A stretch of DNA of 64,000 bases, taken from positions 329,559 to 393,558 of the forward strand of contig NZ_JAMXBH010000001.1 of assembly GCF_023913735.1 (NCBI RefSeq), written 5' to 3'. The notes under the pieces are model-generated. The model made no database searches and was not told the origin of the DNA. It was given only the letters and a program-made list of their open reading frames with translations. The position numbers and the translations under genes were made by a program. Positions 41,133 to 49,336 of this stretch are shown here, piece after piece. The DNA is from Pseudarthrobacter raffinosi. GTDB lineage: Bacteria; Actinomycetota; Actinomycetes; Actinomycetales; Micrococcaceae. Each line of letters starts with the position of its first letter. Position 1 is the stretch's first letter.

Positions 41133-42464
41133 ATGAGCCCCGTCCTCCTCTTTATCCTCGGCGTCGTCTTTGTGGCGATCGGCATTGCCGTGTCCATTGC
41201 GCTGCACGAAGTGGGGCACCTGGTGCCCGCCAAGCTGTTCAAGGTGCGTGTCACCAAGTACATGATCGGCTTCGGCCCCACCCTGTGGTCCAAGCGGAAG
41301 GGTGAAACTGAATACGGCGTGAAAGCGATCCCGCTGGGTGGCTACGTGTCCATGATCGGCATGTATCCGCCCAACAAGGACGACGGCACCGTCCGCCCTT
41401 CCAGCACCGGCATGTTCCAGACACTGGCCACGGAAGCCCGGTCCATGGCACACGAGGAAGTGGGACCGGAGGACGCAAACCGCGTGTTCTACCGGCTGCC
41501 GGTGTGGAAGAAAATCATCGTGATGCTGGGCGGGCCGGCCATGAACCTGCTGATCGGCGTGATCCTGACCGCCGTCCTGCTGATGGGCTTCGGCATGGCC
41601 ACGGCCACCACCACCATCGCCGACGTCTCCAAGTGCCAGGTGGCGGCCGGCGAGACCGTTGATCCCGATTCCCCGGACTGCCAGCTGACCCCCGCGGCCG
41701 CTGCCGGGCTCCTGCCCAACGACGTGGTCACCTCCTTTGACGGGAAAGCTGTCACCGGCTGGGACGAGCTGACCGAATGGATCCGGACCTCCGCGGGCAG
41801 GGAAGTCAGCATTACTGTGGAGCGCGACGGCGCGCCCGTCACCACCACGGTGACGCCGGTGCTCTCCGCCCGCCCCGTCGTCGGCGTGGACGGACGCCAG
41901 GCAAAGGACGACGCCGGCACCCTCCTGTACCAGGACGTCGGCTTCCTGGGCATCGGCGCGCAGACCGAACTGGTTCCCCAGCCGGCGTCGTCCGTCCTGC
42001 CCATGGCGGGCGAAAACATCAAGCAAGTGGCCGGCGTCGTCTTCAATCTGCCCGCCCGGGTGGTGGGCGTTGCCAAGGCGGCCTTCAGCGAGGAAGAGCG
42101 CGACCCCAACGGCCCCATCAGCGTGGTGGGCGTGGGGCGCGTGGCCGGTGAAGTGGCGGCCATGGAGGAAGTGCCGCTGCAGTCCAGGATTGGGGCACTG
42201 GTAGGGCTGCTCGCCGGCTTGAACTTTGCGCTTGCGGTCTTCAACCTGATCCCGCTGCTTCCGCTCGACGGCGGCCATGTGGCCGGAGCGCTGTACGAGG
42301 GGGCGCGGCGGCGGGTGGCCAAGCTGTTCGGCAAACCGGATCCGGGCGCTTTCGACATCGCCAAACTGCTTCCCGTGACTTACGTGGTGGCCACGTTGCT
42401 GATGGGCATGAGTTTGTTGCTGATTTATGCCGACATCGTGAAGCCGGTGAACCTGTTCGGCTGA
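41133..42464 (+). CDS. rseP: site-2 intramembrane metalloprotease (RseP/Rip1-type)
   Basis: A 443-residue membrane metalloprotease that cuts transmembrane substrates such as anti-sigma factors after a first extracytoplasmic cleavage. The zinc motif HEVGH has H25, E26 and H29 in the first helix. A PDZ-like domain lies in the middle (ITP-like LTPAAAAGLLPNDVVTSFDG, about 185-265), and the third zinc ligand D379 lies in NLIPLLPLDGGHV. The length suits the actinobacterial Rip1 branch. It begins 18 bases after dxr, so the two are probably co-transcribed. Confidence 0.95.
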   Translation: MSPVLLFILGVVFVAIGIAVSIALHEVGHLVPAKLFKVRVTKYMIGFGPTLWSKRKGETEYGVKAIPLGGYVSMIGMYPPNKDDGTVRPSSTGMFQTLATEARSMAHEEVGPEDANRVFYRLPVWKKIIVMLGGPAMNLLIGVILTAVLLMGFGMATATTTIADVSKCQVAAGETVDPDSPDCQLTPAAAAGLLPNDVVTSFDGKAVTGWDELTEWIRTSAGREVSITVERDGAPVTTTVTPVLSARPVVGVDGRQAKDDAGTLLYQDVGFLGIGAQTELVPQPASSVLPMAGENIKQVAGVVFNLPARVVGVAKAAFSEEERDPNGPISVVGVGRVAGEVAAMEEVPLQSRIGALVGLLAGLNFALAVFNLIPLLPLDGGHVAGALYEGARRRVAKLFGKPDPGAFDIAKLLPVTYVVATLLMGMSLLLIYADIVKPVNLFG

Positions 42465-42512
42465 CTCCTGCGGACGTCTGGCTGGACGGATGTCCCGGAT
42501 CTACCATGAAAC

Positions 42513-43024
42513 ATGGGCACGTTCGCCGTCCAATCAAAGAGCATTAGCCGCTGGATCCGGGCCGGGTTGTGGGCGCTGCCTGTCTCGTGGCTTGTCACCG
42601 CCTGGTCCACGCTGGACCCGCATCCGGACCAGGCGAAGGACCCGGAGGCGTGGGCCCGTTTTGTCAGCTCCGATGCGTACCAGATCAGCCATCTTTTCGG
42701 CAGTACCGCAGGCACCATCCTGGCCCTGTTCGGTTTCTTTGCTTTGGGCTGTTCCATGGCCAACAGCAGGACGGGGAGCCTGGCAATCGCCTCAATGGTC
42801 ACAGCTGTTGCCGGCACGGCTTTGCTGCTTGTTCCGGCGGTGATTTCCACGTTTTGCTGGGCCTGCTGCTCGTATTCGTTGGCACGGTGCTGCTGGGGAT
42901 CGCGGTATGGCGTTCCGACGTGCTGCCGCGCCGGGCTGGGGCCGTACTGATGGCAGGCGCCGGTGGGTGGATCGCCTGGAGCGGATCCCGGCAGGCCACG
43001 ACAGCACCTGATCGGATCGGGTGA
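42513..43024 (+). pseudogene. decayed membrane-protein gene (frameshift, probably internal deletion)
   Basis: The first frame starts at ATG 42513 (TACCAT five bases upstream) and encodes three hydrophobic segments up to TALLLVPAV near 42845. There it loses its hydrophobic pattern and runs into Cys-rich nonsense. From about 42845 a frame offset by one base continues a credible membrane protein, LLGLLLVFVGTVLLGIAVWR followed by SDVLPRRAGAVLMAGAGGWI, to a TGA at 43024. The two halves fit one gene that lost one base, or one base plus a block of codons. I do not recognise the family. A sequencing error could produce the same pattern. Confidence 0.65.
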
Positions 43025-43111
43025 TTCTCGAAAATCAGTCTTTATTGGCTGATATTTAATAATCAGCTATTTTTGATTGATTATGAGTGATCACCTGCGT
43101 ACGGTTAGGGC
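43025..43111. promoter_or_regulatory. AT-rich, repeat-filled promoter of the SatD-like gene
   Basis: In a GC-rich genome these ~85 bp are strongly AT-rich and carry several copies of the ATCA/TGAT core: AAAATCAG (43031-43038), GCTGAT (43048-43053) facing ATCAGC (43062-43067), TTGATTGAT (43073-43081) and TGATCA (43088-43093). A -10 box TACGGT (43100-43105) lies six bases before the ATG. The cluster looks like a multi-site operator, possibly for the HTH of the encoded SatD protein. Confidence 0.55.
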
Positions 43112-43777
43112 ATGTACGTACTGACCATCGACCAGCGAGGCAGCACTGCCGACGTCGACCGTGTTCCCGATCTGATCGCCGCACTGCGCAGCCTCACACC
43201 GGCGCCCTTCGAACGGTCCGTGGGTGATGAACTCCAGGGTGTGGTGGAACATGCCGAGGACGTAGTGGAGATCGCCTTGTACGCACTCCGGAGCGGGCGC
43301 TGGTACGTCGGGATCGGGATCGGGGCCGTACAGCTCACCCCGGGCGGAAGCCCCCGGGAAGGTTCCGGGAGCGGCTTTGTGGCAGCGCGAAAGGCCGTGG
43401 AACTCGCCAAGGGCTCGGCTGGTCAGGTGCCATTGTCGGTGGTGTCCGGCAGTATTGGCCGTGGACGGGAGATGCCTCCCCACGCCAAGGAGGGAGCCAT
43501 GACCAGTGCAAATGCCCAGGCGGTGCTTCGCCTGATCGGACGGGTGGTGCAGCAACGCACACCAGCCCAGTGGCGGGTGGTGGACCGGTTGCGCGCGCTC
43601 CAGGGCGGCGAGGGAAAGCATGGCAGCCAGAAACACGTGGCCCAGGAACTGGGAATCACGGAGCAGTCGGTGAGCCGTGCTGTGCTTAGGTCCGGCTGGC
43701 TTGAGGAATGGGCGGCCAGGCCTGCCGCGGCCATGCTCCTGGACCACGCCCATTCCCAGATTGAAGGAGAACGGTGA
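43112..43777 (+). CDS. SatD-family DNA-binding protein
   Basis: A 221-residue protein of the SatD type. The N-terminal domain (YVLTIDQRGSTADVDRVPDLIAAL; FERSVGDELQGVVEHAEDVVEIALYALR; YVGIGIGAVQ) resembles a nucleotide-cyclase-like fold with the GDE/GDEL motif. The C-terminal part is a helix-turn-helix (KHVAQELGITEQSVSRAVLR). The molecular function of SatD proteins is poorly known; the name comes from an acid-response operon of Streptococcus. The last codons overlap the membrane-protein gene (GTGA), so they form a two-gene unit. Confidence 0.75.
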   Translation: MYVLTIDQRGSTADVDRVPDLIAALRSLTPAPFERSVGDELQGVVEHAEDVVEIALYALRSGRWYVGIGIGAVQLTPGGSPREGSGSGFVAARKAVELAKGSAGQVPLSVVSGSIGRGREMPPHAKEGAMTSANAQAVLRLIGRVVQQRTPAQWRVVDRLRALQGGEGKHGSQKHVAQELGITEQSVSRAVLRSGWLEEWAARPAAAMLLDHAHSQIEGER

Positions 43778-44298
43778 ACGCACTCTGGATCGCAGTTGCG
43801 CTGTTGGTGGCCGGATTCGCAGGATGGCCGGTGACCGCACTGGTGTTCCGGCTCGCCAGGACCATTGACGACAAAGCGGACGCGGCCACCAAGTCGGACC
43901 AGGACGCATCAGCCCAGGACCCTTCAGCCGACGTCACGGTAGACACCGTTTCGGAAGCCCCGCGGGCCGGTACGGGGCAAACCGTCGACGGCGAGCTGAC
44001 CACGGGTGGCGGCCAGCCGCCGTCGGACGTTCCTCAGGTGGCGCCGGCGCTGCCGGCCCAGCGGATCCTGCGGGGTGGGGCAATCATCGGAGTCCTGGAA
44101 CGGTTGGGCGTCTGCGTGGCCATCCTGACCGGACAGCCGGTGGCCATTGCCTACATCGTGGCTATCAAGGGCCTGGGCAGGTTCGCCGAATTGAAAGAGA
44201 CCCCCGTGGCTGCGGAGCGGTTCATCATCGGAACGCTCACGTCCATGCTGTGGGCTGCGGGAACGGCGGCAGTGATCAAGGTAGTGTTCCTGCAGTGA
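43774..44298 (+). CDS. membrane protein encoded with the SatD-like gene
   Basis: A 174-residue protein with one N-terminal membrane helix (MNALWIAVALLVAGFAGWPV), a ~60-residue acidic, Thr/Asp-rich probably disordered stretch, and a conserved-looking C-terminal half (QRILRGGAIIGVLERLGVCV, AIAYIVAIKGLGRFAELKET, FIIGTLTSMLWAAGTAAVIK) with two or three more hydrophobic segments. The GTG at 43774 has GAAGGAGA upstream and overlaps the SatD stop. In other bacteria SatD is followed by a DUF3307-type membrane protein; this may be the analogous partner. Confidence 0.7.
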   Translation: MNALWIAVALLVAGFAGWPVTALVFRLARTIDDKADAATKSDQDASAQDPSADVTVDTVSEAPRAGTGQTVDGELTTGGGQPPSDVPQVAPALPAQRILRGGAIIGVLERLGVCVAILTGQPVAIAYIVAIKGLGRFAELKETPVAAERFIIGTLTSMLWAAGTAAVIKVVFLQ

Positions 44299-44353
44299 GT
44301 CTTGCTGACTGCCCGGATCGGCGACAGCCCACCCCTGGGGATAGGGTGTCTTT

Positions 44354-44647
44354 ATGACTGTTTTTGCCGTTGAGTATGTGTACGCCGCCGATTCCTCCGC
44401 CGTCCGTGATGATCACCGCCCCGCGCACCGCGCCTGGCTGGCGGGTCTGGCGGACGAGGGCCAGCTGCTGACCAGCGGACCCTACGGTGACGGGGCGGGC
44501 GCCCTGCTGATCTTCAAGGTCCAGGACGAAACCCACGTGAACGATCTCCTCAAGCAGGACCCGTTCGCCGTCGCCGGCACCATTGCCGGGATCCGGACAA
44601 CCGAGTGGACTCCCGTGATCGGCCTCCTGGCCGCGCACGCATCCTGA
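44354..44647 (+). CDS. YciI-family protein
   Basis: A 97-residue single-domain ferredoxin-like protein. The YciI pattern is visible: [40 protein letters not shown] shows the conserved His and the G-x-L-x-x-[SA]-G-P turn, and [11 protein letters not shown] has the conserved Asp-Pro-F. Family function is mostly unknown; some members are dehalogenase- or lyase-like. The ATG at 44354 has no ribosome-binding site but TAGGGT lies exactly six bases upstream, suggesting a leaderless mRNA. It ends 47 bp before ispG. Confidence 0.85.
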   Translation: MTVFAVEYVYAADSSAVRDDHRPAHRAWLAGLADEGQLLTSGPYGDGAGALLIFKVQDETHVNDLLKQDPFAVAGTIAGIRTTEWTPVIGLLAAHAS

Positions 44648-44694
44648 TTCCCGGACCCTTTTTTACTACCGAAACACCTACCCAAGGAGTCCAC

Positions 44695-45861
44695 GTGACC
44701 TCGGTCAGCCTGGGAATGCCGTCAGCACCGCCGCCCGTTCTCGCCCCCCGCCGCAAGACGCGGCAGATCAAGGTGGGTTCCGTCGGGGTCGGTTCGGACT
44801 CGCCCATCAGTGTGCAGTCCATGACCACCACGCCCACCACGGACATCAACGCCACCCTGCAGCAGATCGCGGAACTCACCGCATCCGGTTGCGACATCGT
44901 GCGCGTCGCCTGCCCGTCGGCCGATGATGCAGAGGCTCTGCCAATCATCGCTCGCAAGTCCCAGATCCCTGTCATTGCCGACATCCACTTCCAGCCGAAG
45001 TACGTCTTCGCGGCGATTGAGGCCGGCTGCGCGGCAGTGCGGGTGAACCCGGGCAATATCCGCAAGTTCGATGACCAGGTCAAGGAAATCGCCCGCGCGG
45101 CGAAGGACCACGGGACCTCCATCCGGATCGGCATCAACGCCGGATCGCTGGAGCCCGGCATCCTGAAGAAGTATGGCAAGGCCACCCCCGAGGCCCTCGT
45201 GGAATCCGCCGTCTGGGAAGCGTCGCTGTTCGAAGAGCACGGTTTCAACGACTTCAAGATCTCGGTCAAGCACAACGACCCGGTCATTATGGTTGCTGCC
45301 TACGAGATGCTGGCCGAGCAGGGCGACTGGCCCCTGCACCTGGGCGTCACCGAAGCCGGGCCCGCCTTCCAGGGCACCATCAAGTCCGCCACAGCCTTCG
45401 GGGCGCTCCTGGCCAAGGGCATCGGCGACACCATCAGGGTTTCCCTGTCGGCGCCTCCGGTGGAGGAAATCAAGGTGGGCAACCAGATCCTCCAGTCCCT
45501 GAACCTGCGTCCGCGCAAACTGGAAATCGTCTCCTGCCCGTCATGCGGCCGCGCCCAGGTGGACGTGTACACCCTTGCCGAACAGGTCACCGCAGGGCTG
45601 GAAGGCATGGAAATTCCGCTCCGCGTGGCAGTGATGGGCTGTGTTGTCAACGGACCGGGCGAAGCCCGCGAAGCCGATCTTGGTGTGGCGTCCGGCAATG
45701 GCAAGGGGCAGATCTTTGTGAAGGGCCAAGTCATTAAGACTGTGCCTGAGAGCGAGATTGTTGAGACACTGATCGAAGAGGCCATGCGCATAGCTGAAGA
45801 GATGGGGGAGGCCGATGGCGAAGATGCTGTCAAGGGTAGCCCCGTGGTTAGCGTCTCATAA
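44695..45861 (+). CDS. ispG: 4-hydroxy-3-methylbut-2-enyl diphosphate synthase
   Basis: IspG (GcpE) converts ME-cyclodiphosphate to HMBPP in the non-mevalonate pathway, using a [4Fe-4S] cluster. Cluster ligands are C281 and C284 in [11 protein letters not shown] and C316 in [11 protein letters not shown], where the following Glu completes the set. The N-terminal TIM-barrel has [18 protein letters not shown] and [19 protein letters not shown]. The GTG at 44695 is chosen for CAAGGAG six bases upstream. Its last 47 bases overlap the GNAT gene in another frame. Confidence 0.96.
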   Translation: MTSVSLGMPSAPPPVLAPRRKTRQIKVGSVGVGSDSPISVQSMTTTPTTDINATLQQIAELTASGCDIVRVACPSADDAEALPIIARKSQIPVIADIHFQPKYVFAAIEAGCAAVRVNPGNIRKFDDQVKEIARAAKDHGTSIRIGINAGSLEPGILKKYGKATPEALVESAVWEASLFEEHGFNDFKISVKHNDPVIMVAAYEMLAEQGDWPLHLGVTEAGPAFQGTIKSATAFGALLAKGIGDTIRVSLSAPPVEEIKVGNQILQSLNLRPRKLEIVSCPSCGRAQVDVYTLAEQVTAGLEGMEIPLRVAVMGCVVNGPGEAREADLGVASGNGKGQIFVKGQVIKTVPESEIVETLIEEAMRIAEEMGEADGEDAVKGSPVVSVS

Positions 45862-46714
45862 AGAGGACGCCGCGCCGGCGGGAATATCCGTCCGGACCCT
45901 CGCCGGCGCGGACACCGCTGCCCTGCGGCGCCTAGCGTCGCAGGATCCGGTGGCCAATGTCTTTATCCTGGCGCACCTCCGGGCGGCGGGCTCTGCCGCG
46001 CCCACTGCTGGTGGTGCTGGCGTCCTGGGAGTTTTCGACGACGGCATCCTGGTCGGCGCGTGCTGGGCAGGGGCAAACCTGGTCCCGGTCCAGCTTGACC
46101 CCGAATTTGCCGGGCTTGTCGCTGCCGCAGCAAGCAATTCCGGCCGCCGATTCGCCTCCGCCTTTGGCCCCGCAGATGCTGTCCTTGCCCTCCATGCTGA
46201 GCTGGCTGAACTAGGGCATGCGGCCCACGAGGTGCGGGATGAACAGCCGCTGATGACGCTGTGCGGGCCGCCGTCGGTGGAGGCGAACGCGGATCTGGGG
46301 CTTGGCCGGCTGGCCGATTTTGACCGGATCCTTCCCGCCTGCGCCGCCATGTTCGAAGAGGAAGTGGGCTACTCGCCGTTCCTGGGAGGCAAGGAGTTCT
46401 ACAGCCGCCGCGTGGAAGGCCTCATCCGGCAAGGCCATTCATTGGCACACGTCAACGACTCCGGCGACGTTGTGTTCAAGGCCGAGCTGGGAGCTGTGAC
46501 AGCCGACGTCACGCAGATCCAGGGTGTATGGATGAACCCCGGCTACCGCGGACAGGGTCTGAGCGCCGGCTACATGGCTGCCGTGGTGGAGAAGGCGCGC
46601 ACGCTTGCCCCCGTCACCAGCCTGTACGTCAACGGTTTCAACCTCCGGGCGCGGTCCACTTACGAGCGCGTGGGCTTCCGCCAGGTTGGCACCTTCGCTA
46701 CGGTTCTGTTCTAG
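45815..46714 (+). CDS. GNAT-family acetyltransferase with DUF4081 N-terminal domain
   Basis: A 299-residue protein: an N-terminal DUF4081-type region ([31 protein letters not shown]) and a C-terminal GNAT domain whose acetyl-CoA motif A reads [21 protein letters not shown], ending [20 protein letters not shown]. It corresponds in position to mycobacterial Rv2867c, which follows ispG. Substrate unknown. The ATG at 45815 has GGGGGAGG upstream and lies inside ispG, so translation is probably coupled. Confidence 0.85.
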   Translation: MAKMLSRVAPWLASHKEDAAPAGISVRTLAGADTAALRRLASQDPVANVFILAHLRAAGSAAPTAGGAGVLGVFDDGILVGACWAGANLVPVQLDPEFAGLVAAAASNSGRRFASAFGPADAVLALHAELAELGHAAHEVRDEQPLMTLCGPPSVEANADLGLGRLADFDRILPACAAMFEEEVGYSPFLGGKEFYSRRVEGLIRQGHSLAHVNDSGDVVFKAELGAVTADVTQIQGVWMNPGYRGQGLSAGYMAAVVEKARTLAPVTSLYVNGFNLRARSTYERVGFRQVGTFATVLF

Positions 46715-47390
46715 CCGCCAGGTCGCTGGCCTCAGCGTCGCCGCCTTTCAGGCCACCCGTCAGGTAATGCTGGACGTTCGGAGCCACGAGCCGCACAAGG
46801 TCGTCGGGCGAGGCAGACGCGAGTGGCTCCAGCCGCACCACATACCGGACCAGCATCACCCCAACCATCTGCGTGGCCACAAGGTTTCCGCGCATGGCCA
46901 CTTCTTCGGGCGGGCCGGGGACTCCTGCCATGATCCGGCCGAGGATGGTCCGCTGCACCAGTTCCCGCAGCAGCAACGTCTTGGCCTTGGAGCCGATGGT
47001 TCCCCTGAGGAAGGCCACCAGGCTGTGCTGGGCCGGGCTCTCCCACAAGCGCAGCACGGCCCGCACGATCGCCTCTGCCCGGTCCTCTGGCGAGTAGCCG
47101 TCAACGCCCGCCAGGACTTTCTCCGGGTCGGCCGGTAGTGCCACACTCAGCGCGAAAAGCTCGTCCTTGCCCTTGAAGAAATGGTGGACCATGGCGGGGT
47201 CCACGCCGGTTTCCCGGGCGATCTGGCGCAGGCTGGTCCCTTCGAAACCGTGTTCGGCGAAAAGCCGCCGGGCTGTGTCCAGGATCTGTTCCCTCGACTC
47301 GGTGGCCCCGCCGCGCCGGCCCCGCCGGCCCGTACCCGCCGCGCTGCCTGCGGAACCCGGGGCGTCCGCCGGATCATGCTGTCCGTTCAC
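46698..47390 (-). CDS. TetR-family repressor of an ABC-2 export operon
   Basis: A 230-residue TetR protein. After a Gly/Arg-rich start comes the HTH (REQILDTARRLFAEHGFEGT followed by SLRQIARETGVDPAMVHHFF and KGKDELFALSVALP), then a C-terminal helical domain typical of TetR_C-16-like regulators. The GTG at 47390 overlaps the permease stop (GTGA), so it is the third gene of the ABC operon. The palindrome just before the operon (48957-48983) is its most likely operator, giving autoregulation. Confidence 0.9.
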   Translation of the reverse strand: MNGQHDPADAPGSAGSAAGTGRRGRRGGATESREQILDTARRLFAEHGFEGTSLRQIARETGVDPAMVHHFFKGKDELFALSVALPADPEKVLAGVDGYSPEDRAEAIVRAVLRLWESPAQHSLVAFLRGTIGSKAKTLLLRELVQRTILGRIMAGVPGPPEEVAMRGNLVATQMVGVMLVRYVVRLEPLASASPDDLVRLVAPNVQHYLTGGLKGGDAEASDLAARTEP

Positions 47391-48142
47391 GCTGTCCGCC
47401 GCCGCAGGGTCAGGGACGCGAGCACCAGGACCGCCAGGACAATGGCCACGATGACTCCGGCATCCATCCACAGCTGGTCTGTGGGCTCGGTGTTGGCGGC
47501 GATCTCCTGGAGGGCATCCACCGAAAAAGTCAGTGGAAGGACATTCGATACAGCCTCGAGGGCCTCGTTCATCCTTTCGCGGGCCACAAAGAGGCCACAG
47601 AGCAGGATCTGCGGGACTACCACCACCGGCATGAACTGCACGGCCTGGAATTCCGTCCGGGCGAAGGCCGAACAGAGCAGCCCCAGCGCGACGCCAAGAA
47701 CCGCATTGATCACGGCAATCATGACCACCAGTCCAGGGCTGCCTTGGATGTCGAGCCCGAAGATCCAGTAGGCCACGGCGGTAGCCACCAGCGACTGCAG
47801 GGCGGCCATGATGGAAAATGCCAGCCCGTAGCCGAACAGCAGGTCCGCCTTGTGGATGGGAGTGGTCAGCAGCCGTTCCAGGGTCCCCGAGGTGCGTTCC
47901 CGCAGCATCGTGATGGACGTAACCAGGAACATAACCACAAACGGGAAGATCGCCAGCATCATCAGGCCAACCCGGTCAAAAGTCCTGGGCACCCCCGGCG
48001 GCAGCGTTTCATTCTCATAGAGAAAGTACACGGCGGTGAGCAGCAGCGCTGGGACCACCAGGATTAGCGCGATGCTGCGGTGGTCGTGCCGGAGCTGGTC
48101 GAGGACGCGCCGGGTGGTGGCCAACAGCATCAACAGGTTCAT
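47387..48142 (-). CDS. ABC-2 type transporter permease
   Basis: A 251-residue permease with six membrane segments. The first is followed by a short extracellular region, and the ABC-2 signature reads FPFVVMFLVTSITMLRERTS then GTLERLLTTPI. FMPVVVVPQILLCGLFVARERM and LPLTFSVDAL complete the family pattern (NodJ/DrrB type). The ATG at 48142 overlaps the ATPase stop (ATGA). With the ATPase it would export a drug or lipid-like compound; substrate unknown. Confidence 0.92.
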   Translation of the reverse strand: MNLLMLLATTRRVLDQLRHDHRSIALILVVPALLLTAVYFLYENETLPPGVPRTFDRVGLMMLAIFPFVVMFLVTSITMLRERTSGTLERLLTTPIHKADLLFGYGLAFSIMAALQSLVATAVAYWIFGLDIQGSPGLVVMIAVINAVLGVALGLLCSAFARTEFQAVQFMPVVVVPQILLCGLFVARERMNEALEAVSNVLPLTFSVDALQEIAANTEPTDQLWMDAGVIVAIVLAVLVLASLTLRRRTA

Positions 48143-48927
48143 GACCGTACCGTCCTTTCGGGGGAACCACTGGGCACTTCGGCGGTGTCCTGGATGATGT
48201 GCAGGAAAGCCTTCTCCAGATCGGCACTGTGCCCGCGCCGGCTCAATTCCGCCGGCGTCAGCTGCGCCAGGAGCTTTCCCTCCCGCAGCAGGAGGAGTGA
48301 TCCGCAATGGCTGGCTTCCTCCATCACATGGCTGGAAACCAGCAGGGTGGTCCCGGACTCGGCCATGGACCGGAAACGGTCCCACAGGTCAGCCCGGAGC
48401 ACCGGATCAAGGCCCACGGTTGGCTCATCCAGGACCAGCAGGCTGGGGCGAGCCACCAGGGCACAGGCCAACGACACCCGGCTCAGCTGTCCGCCGGAGA
48501 GGTCGCCGGTTTTCTGCCTGGCCTGCGGTTCAAGCCCGACGGCGGCGATCGCCTCTGCGGCCTCGGCGCGGCCCTTGCGGTGCATGGCGCCGAAGTAGCG
48601 GACATTGGCTTCGACCGTGAGGTCCGGATACACGCTGGGGGACTGGGTCACGTAACCCACCCGGTGTCGCAGGTCAGGGTGCCCGGCGGGCAGCCCCAGC
48701 ACTTGGACCGAGCCGGACGTGAGCGCCTGGACGCCCATGATGGCCCGCATGAGCGTAGTCTTGCCGCTGCCGGACGGGCCCAGCAGCCCGGTGATCTCGC
48801 CTGCCTGGATGGCAAAGTCCAAGCCGCGCAGGACGGGAACCTTTCCCCGTGTGACGTGCAGGGCGGTGGCGGCCACAGCGATGCTGGCTTCCGTGACGGC
48901 CGGGGCGGTAGCTTCTGAATGGGACAT
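48139..48927 (-). CDS. ABC transporter ATP-binding protein
   Basis: A 262-residue ATPase with Walker A GPSGSGKTT, a Q-loop at YVTQSP, the signature LSGGQLSRVSLACALVARPS, Walker B LLVLDEPTVGLDP and the switch His in SSHVMEE. It belongs to the DrrA/CcmA-like drug-export class. The ATG at 48927 is chosen because GGAGG lies six bases upstream; the upstream ATG at 48966 falls inside the palindromic operator and has no ribosome-binding site. Confidence 0.93.
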   Translation of the reverse strand: MSHSEATAPAVTEASIAVAATALHVTRGKVPVLRGLDFAIQAGEITGLLGPSGSGKTTLMRAIMGVQALTSGSVQVLGLPAGHPDLRHRVGYVTQSPSVYPDLTVEANVRYFGAMHRKGRAEAAEAIAAVGLEPQARQKTGDLSGGQLSRVSLACALVARPSLLVLDEPTVGLDPVLRADLWDRFRSMAESGTTLLVSSHVMEEASHCGSLLLLREGKLLAQLTPAELSRRGHSADLEKAFLHIIQDTAEVPSGSPERTVRS

Positions 48928-48956
48928 TAATGCCTCCGAATGCTGGGAGTCCGCCT

Positions 48957-48983
48957 TTGAATTCATCAGGTGATGAATTGAAA
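48957..48983. promoter_or_regulatory. TetR-type operator of the ABC export operon
   Basis: AATTCATCAGGTGATGAATT (48960-48979) is a perfect palindrome with 9-bp arms and a 2-bp centre. Beyond one mismatched pair it extends to TTT/AAA. It lies ~30 bp before the ATPase start, where a repressor would block transcription. Confidence 0.8.
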
Positions 48984-49336
48984 CTAGACCTGCAAAAGGC
49001 GGCCGTCAATTACTTCGAATGGAAAAACCCTTGTGGATGTGTCGGCTATCACATATGTTCGATCTAGCTGCGCTGGAGTGGGTGGGCGGTCTCACCAGTC
49101 CTCACCAGTACCTAGGCGTCAACGGCCATGGAGCCACGTCCGCATGCAATGACCAGCCGTTTACGGCCAGGGGCTTTGCATGCCGGGCGTGGCTCTATTG
49201 CGTCCCGCCCCCGCGGTCTCTGGGCCGGCTCAGGTTCCGCCGCCTGGCGTGCCGTGGATAGCCGGTAGATTAGTACCCAGAAGAATTGCCCGGCTCTGCT
49301 TTCCAGCAGCTACTCCCCAGAAACGGATAACCACCC
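48984..49336 (+). promoter_or_regulatory. ~350-bp intergenic region upstream of proS
   Basis: No convincing gene. Notable items are a LexA-box-like sequence (49047-49062: TATCACATATGTTCGA, good right half, poor left half), a short direct repeat CTCACCAGT (about 49092-49112), and TAGATTAGTACCC near 49265. A possible open frame from 49019 has no coding character beyond its first ~30 residues. Confidence 0.3.

Noticed and set aside
49019..49261. Small protein gene upstream of proS, possibly a DUF222/HNH remnant
   Set aside because: Only the first ~30 residues look protein-like and no motif of the HNH family is complete; too weak to annotate.
48984..49336. T-box riboswitch upstream of proS
   Set aside because: I find no T-box sequence (TGGNACCGCG-like) and no terminator/antiterminator pair in the region.
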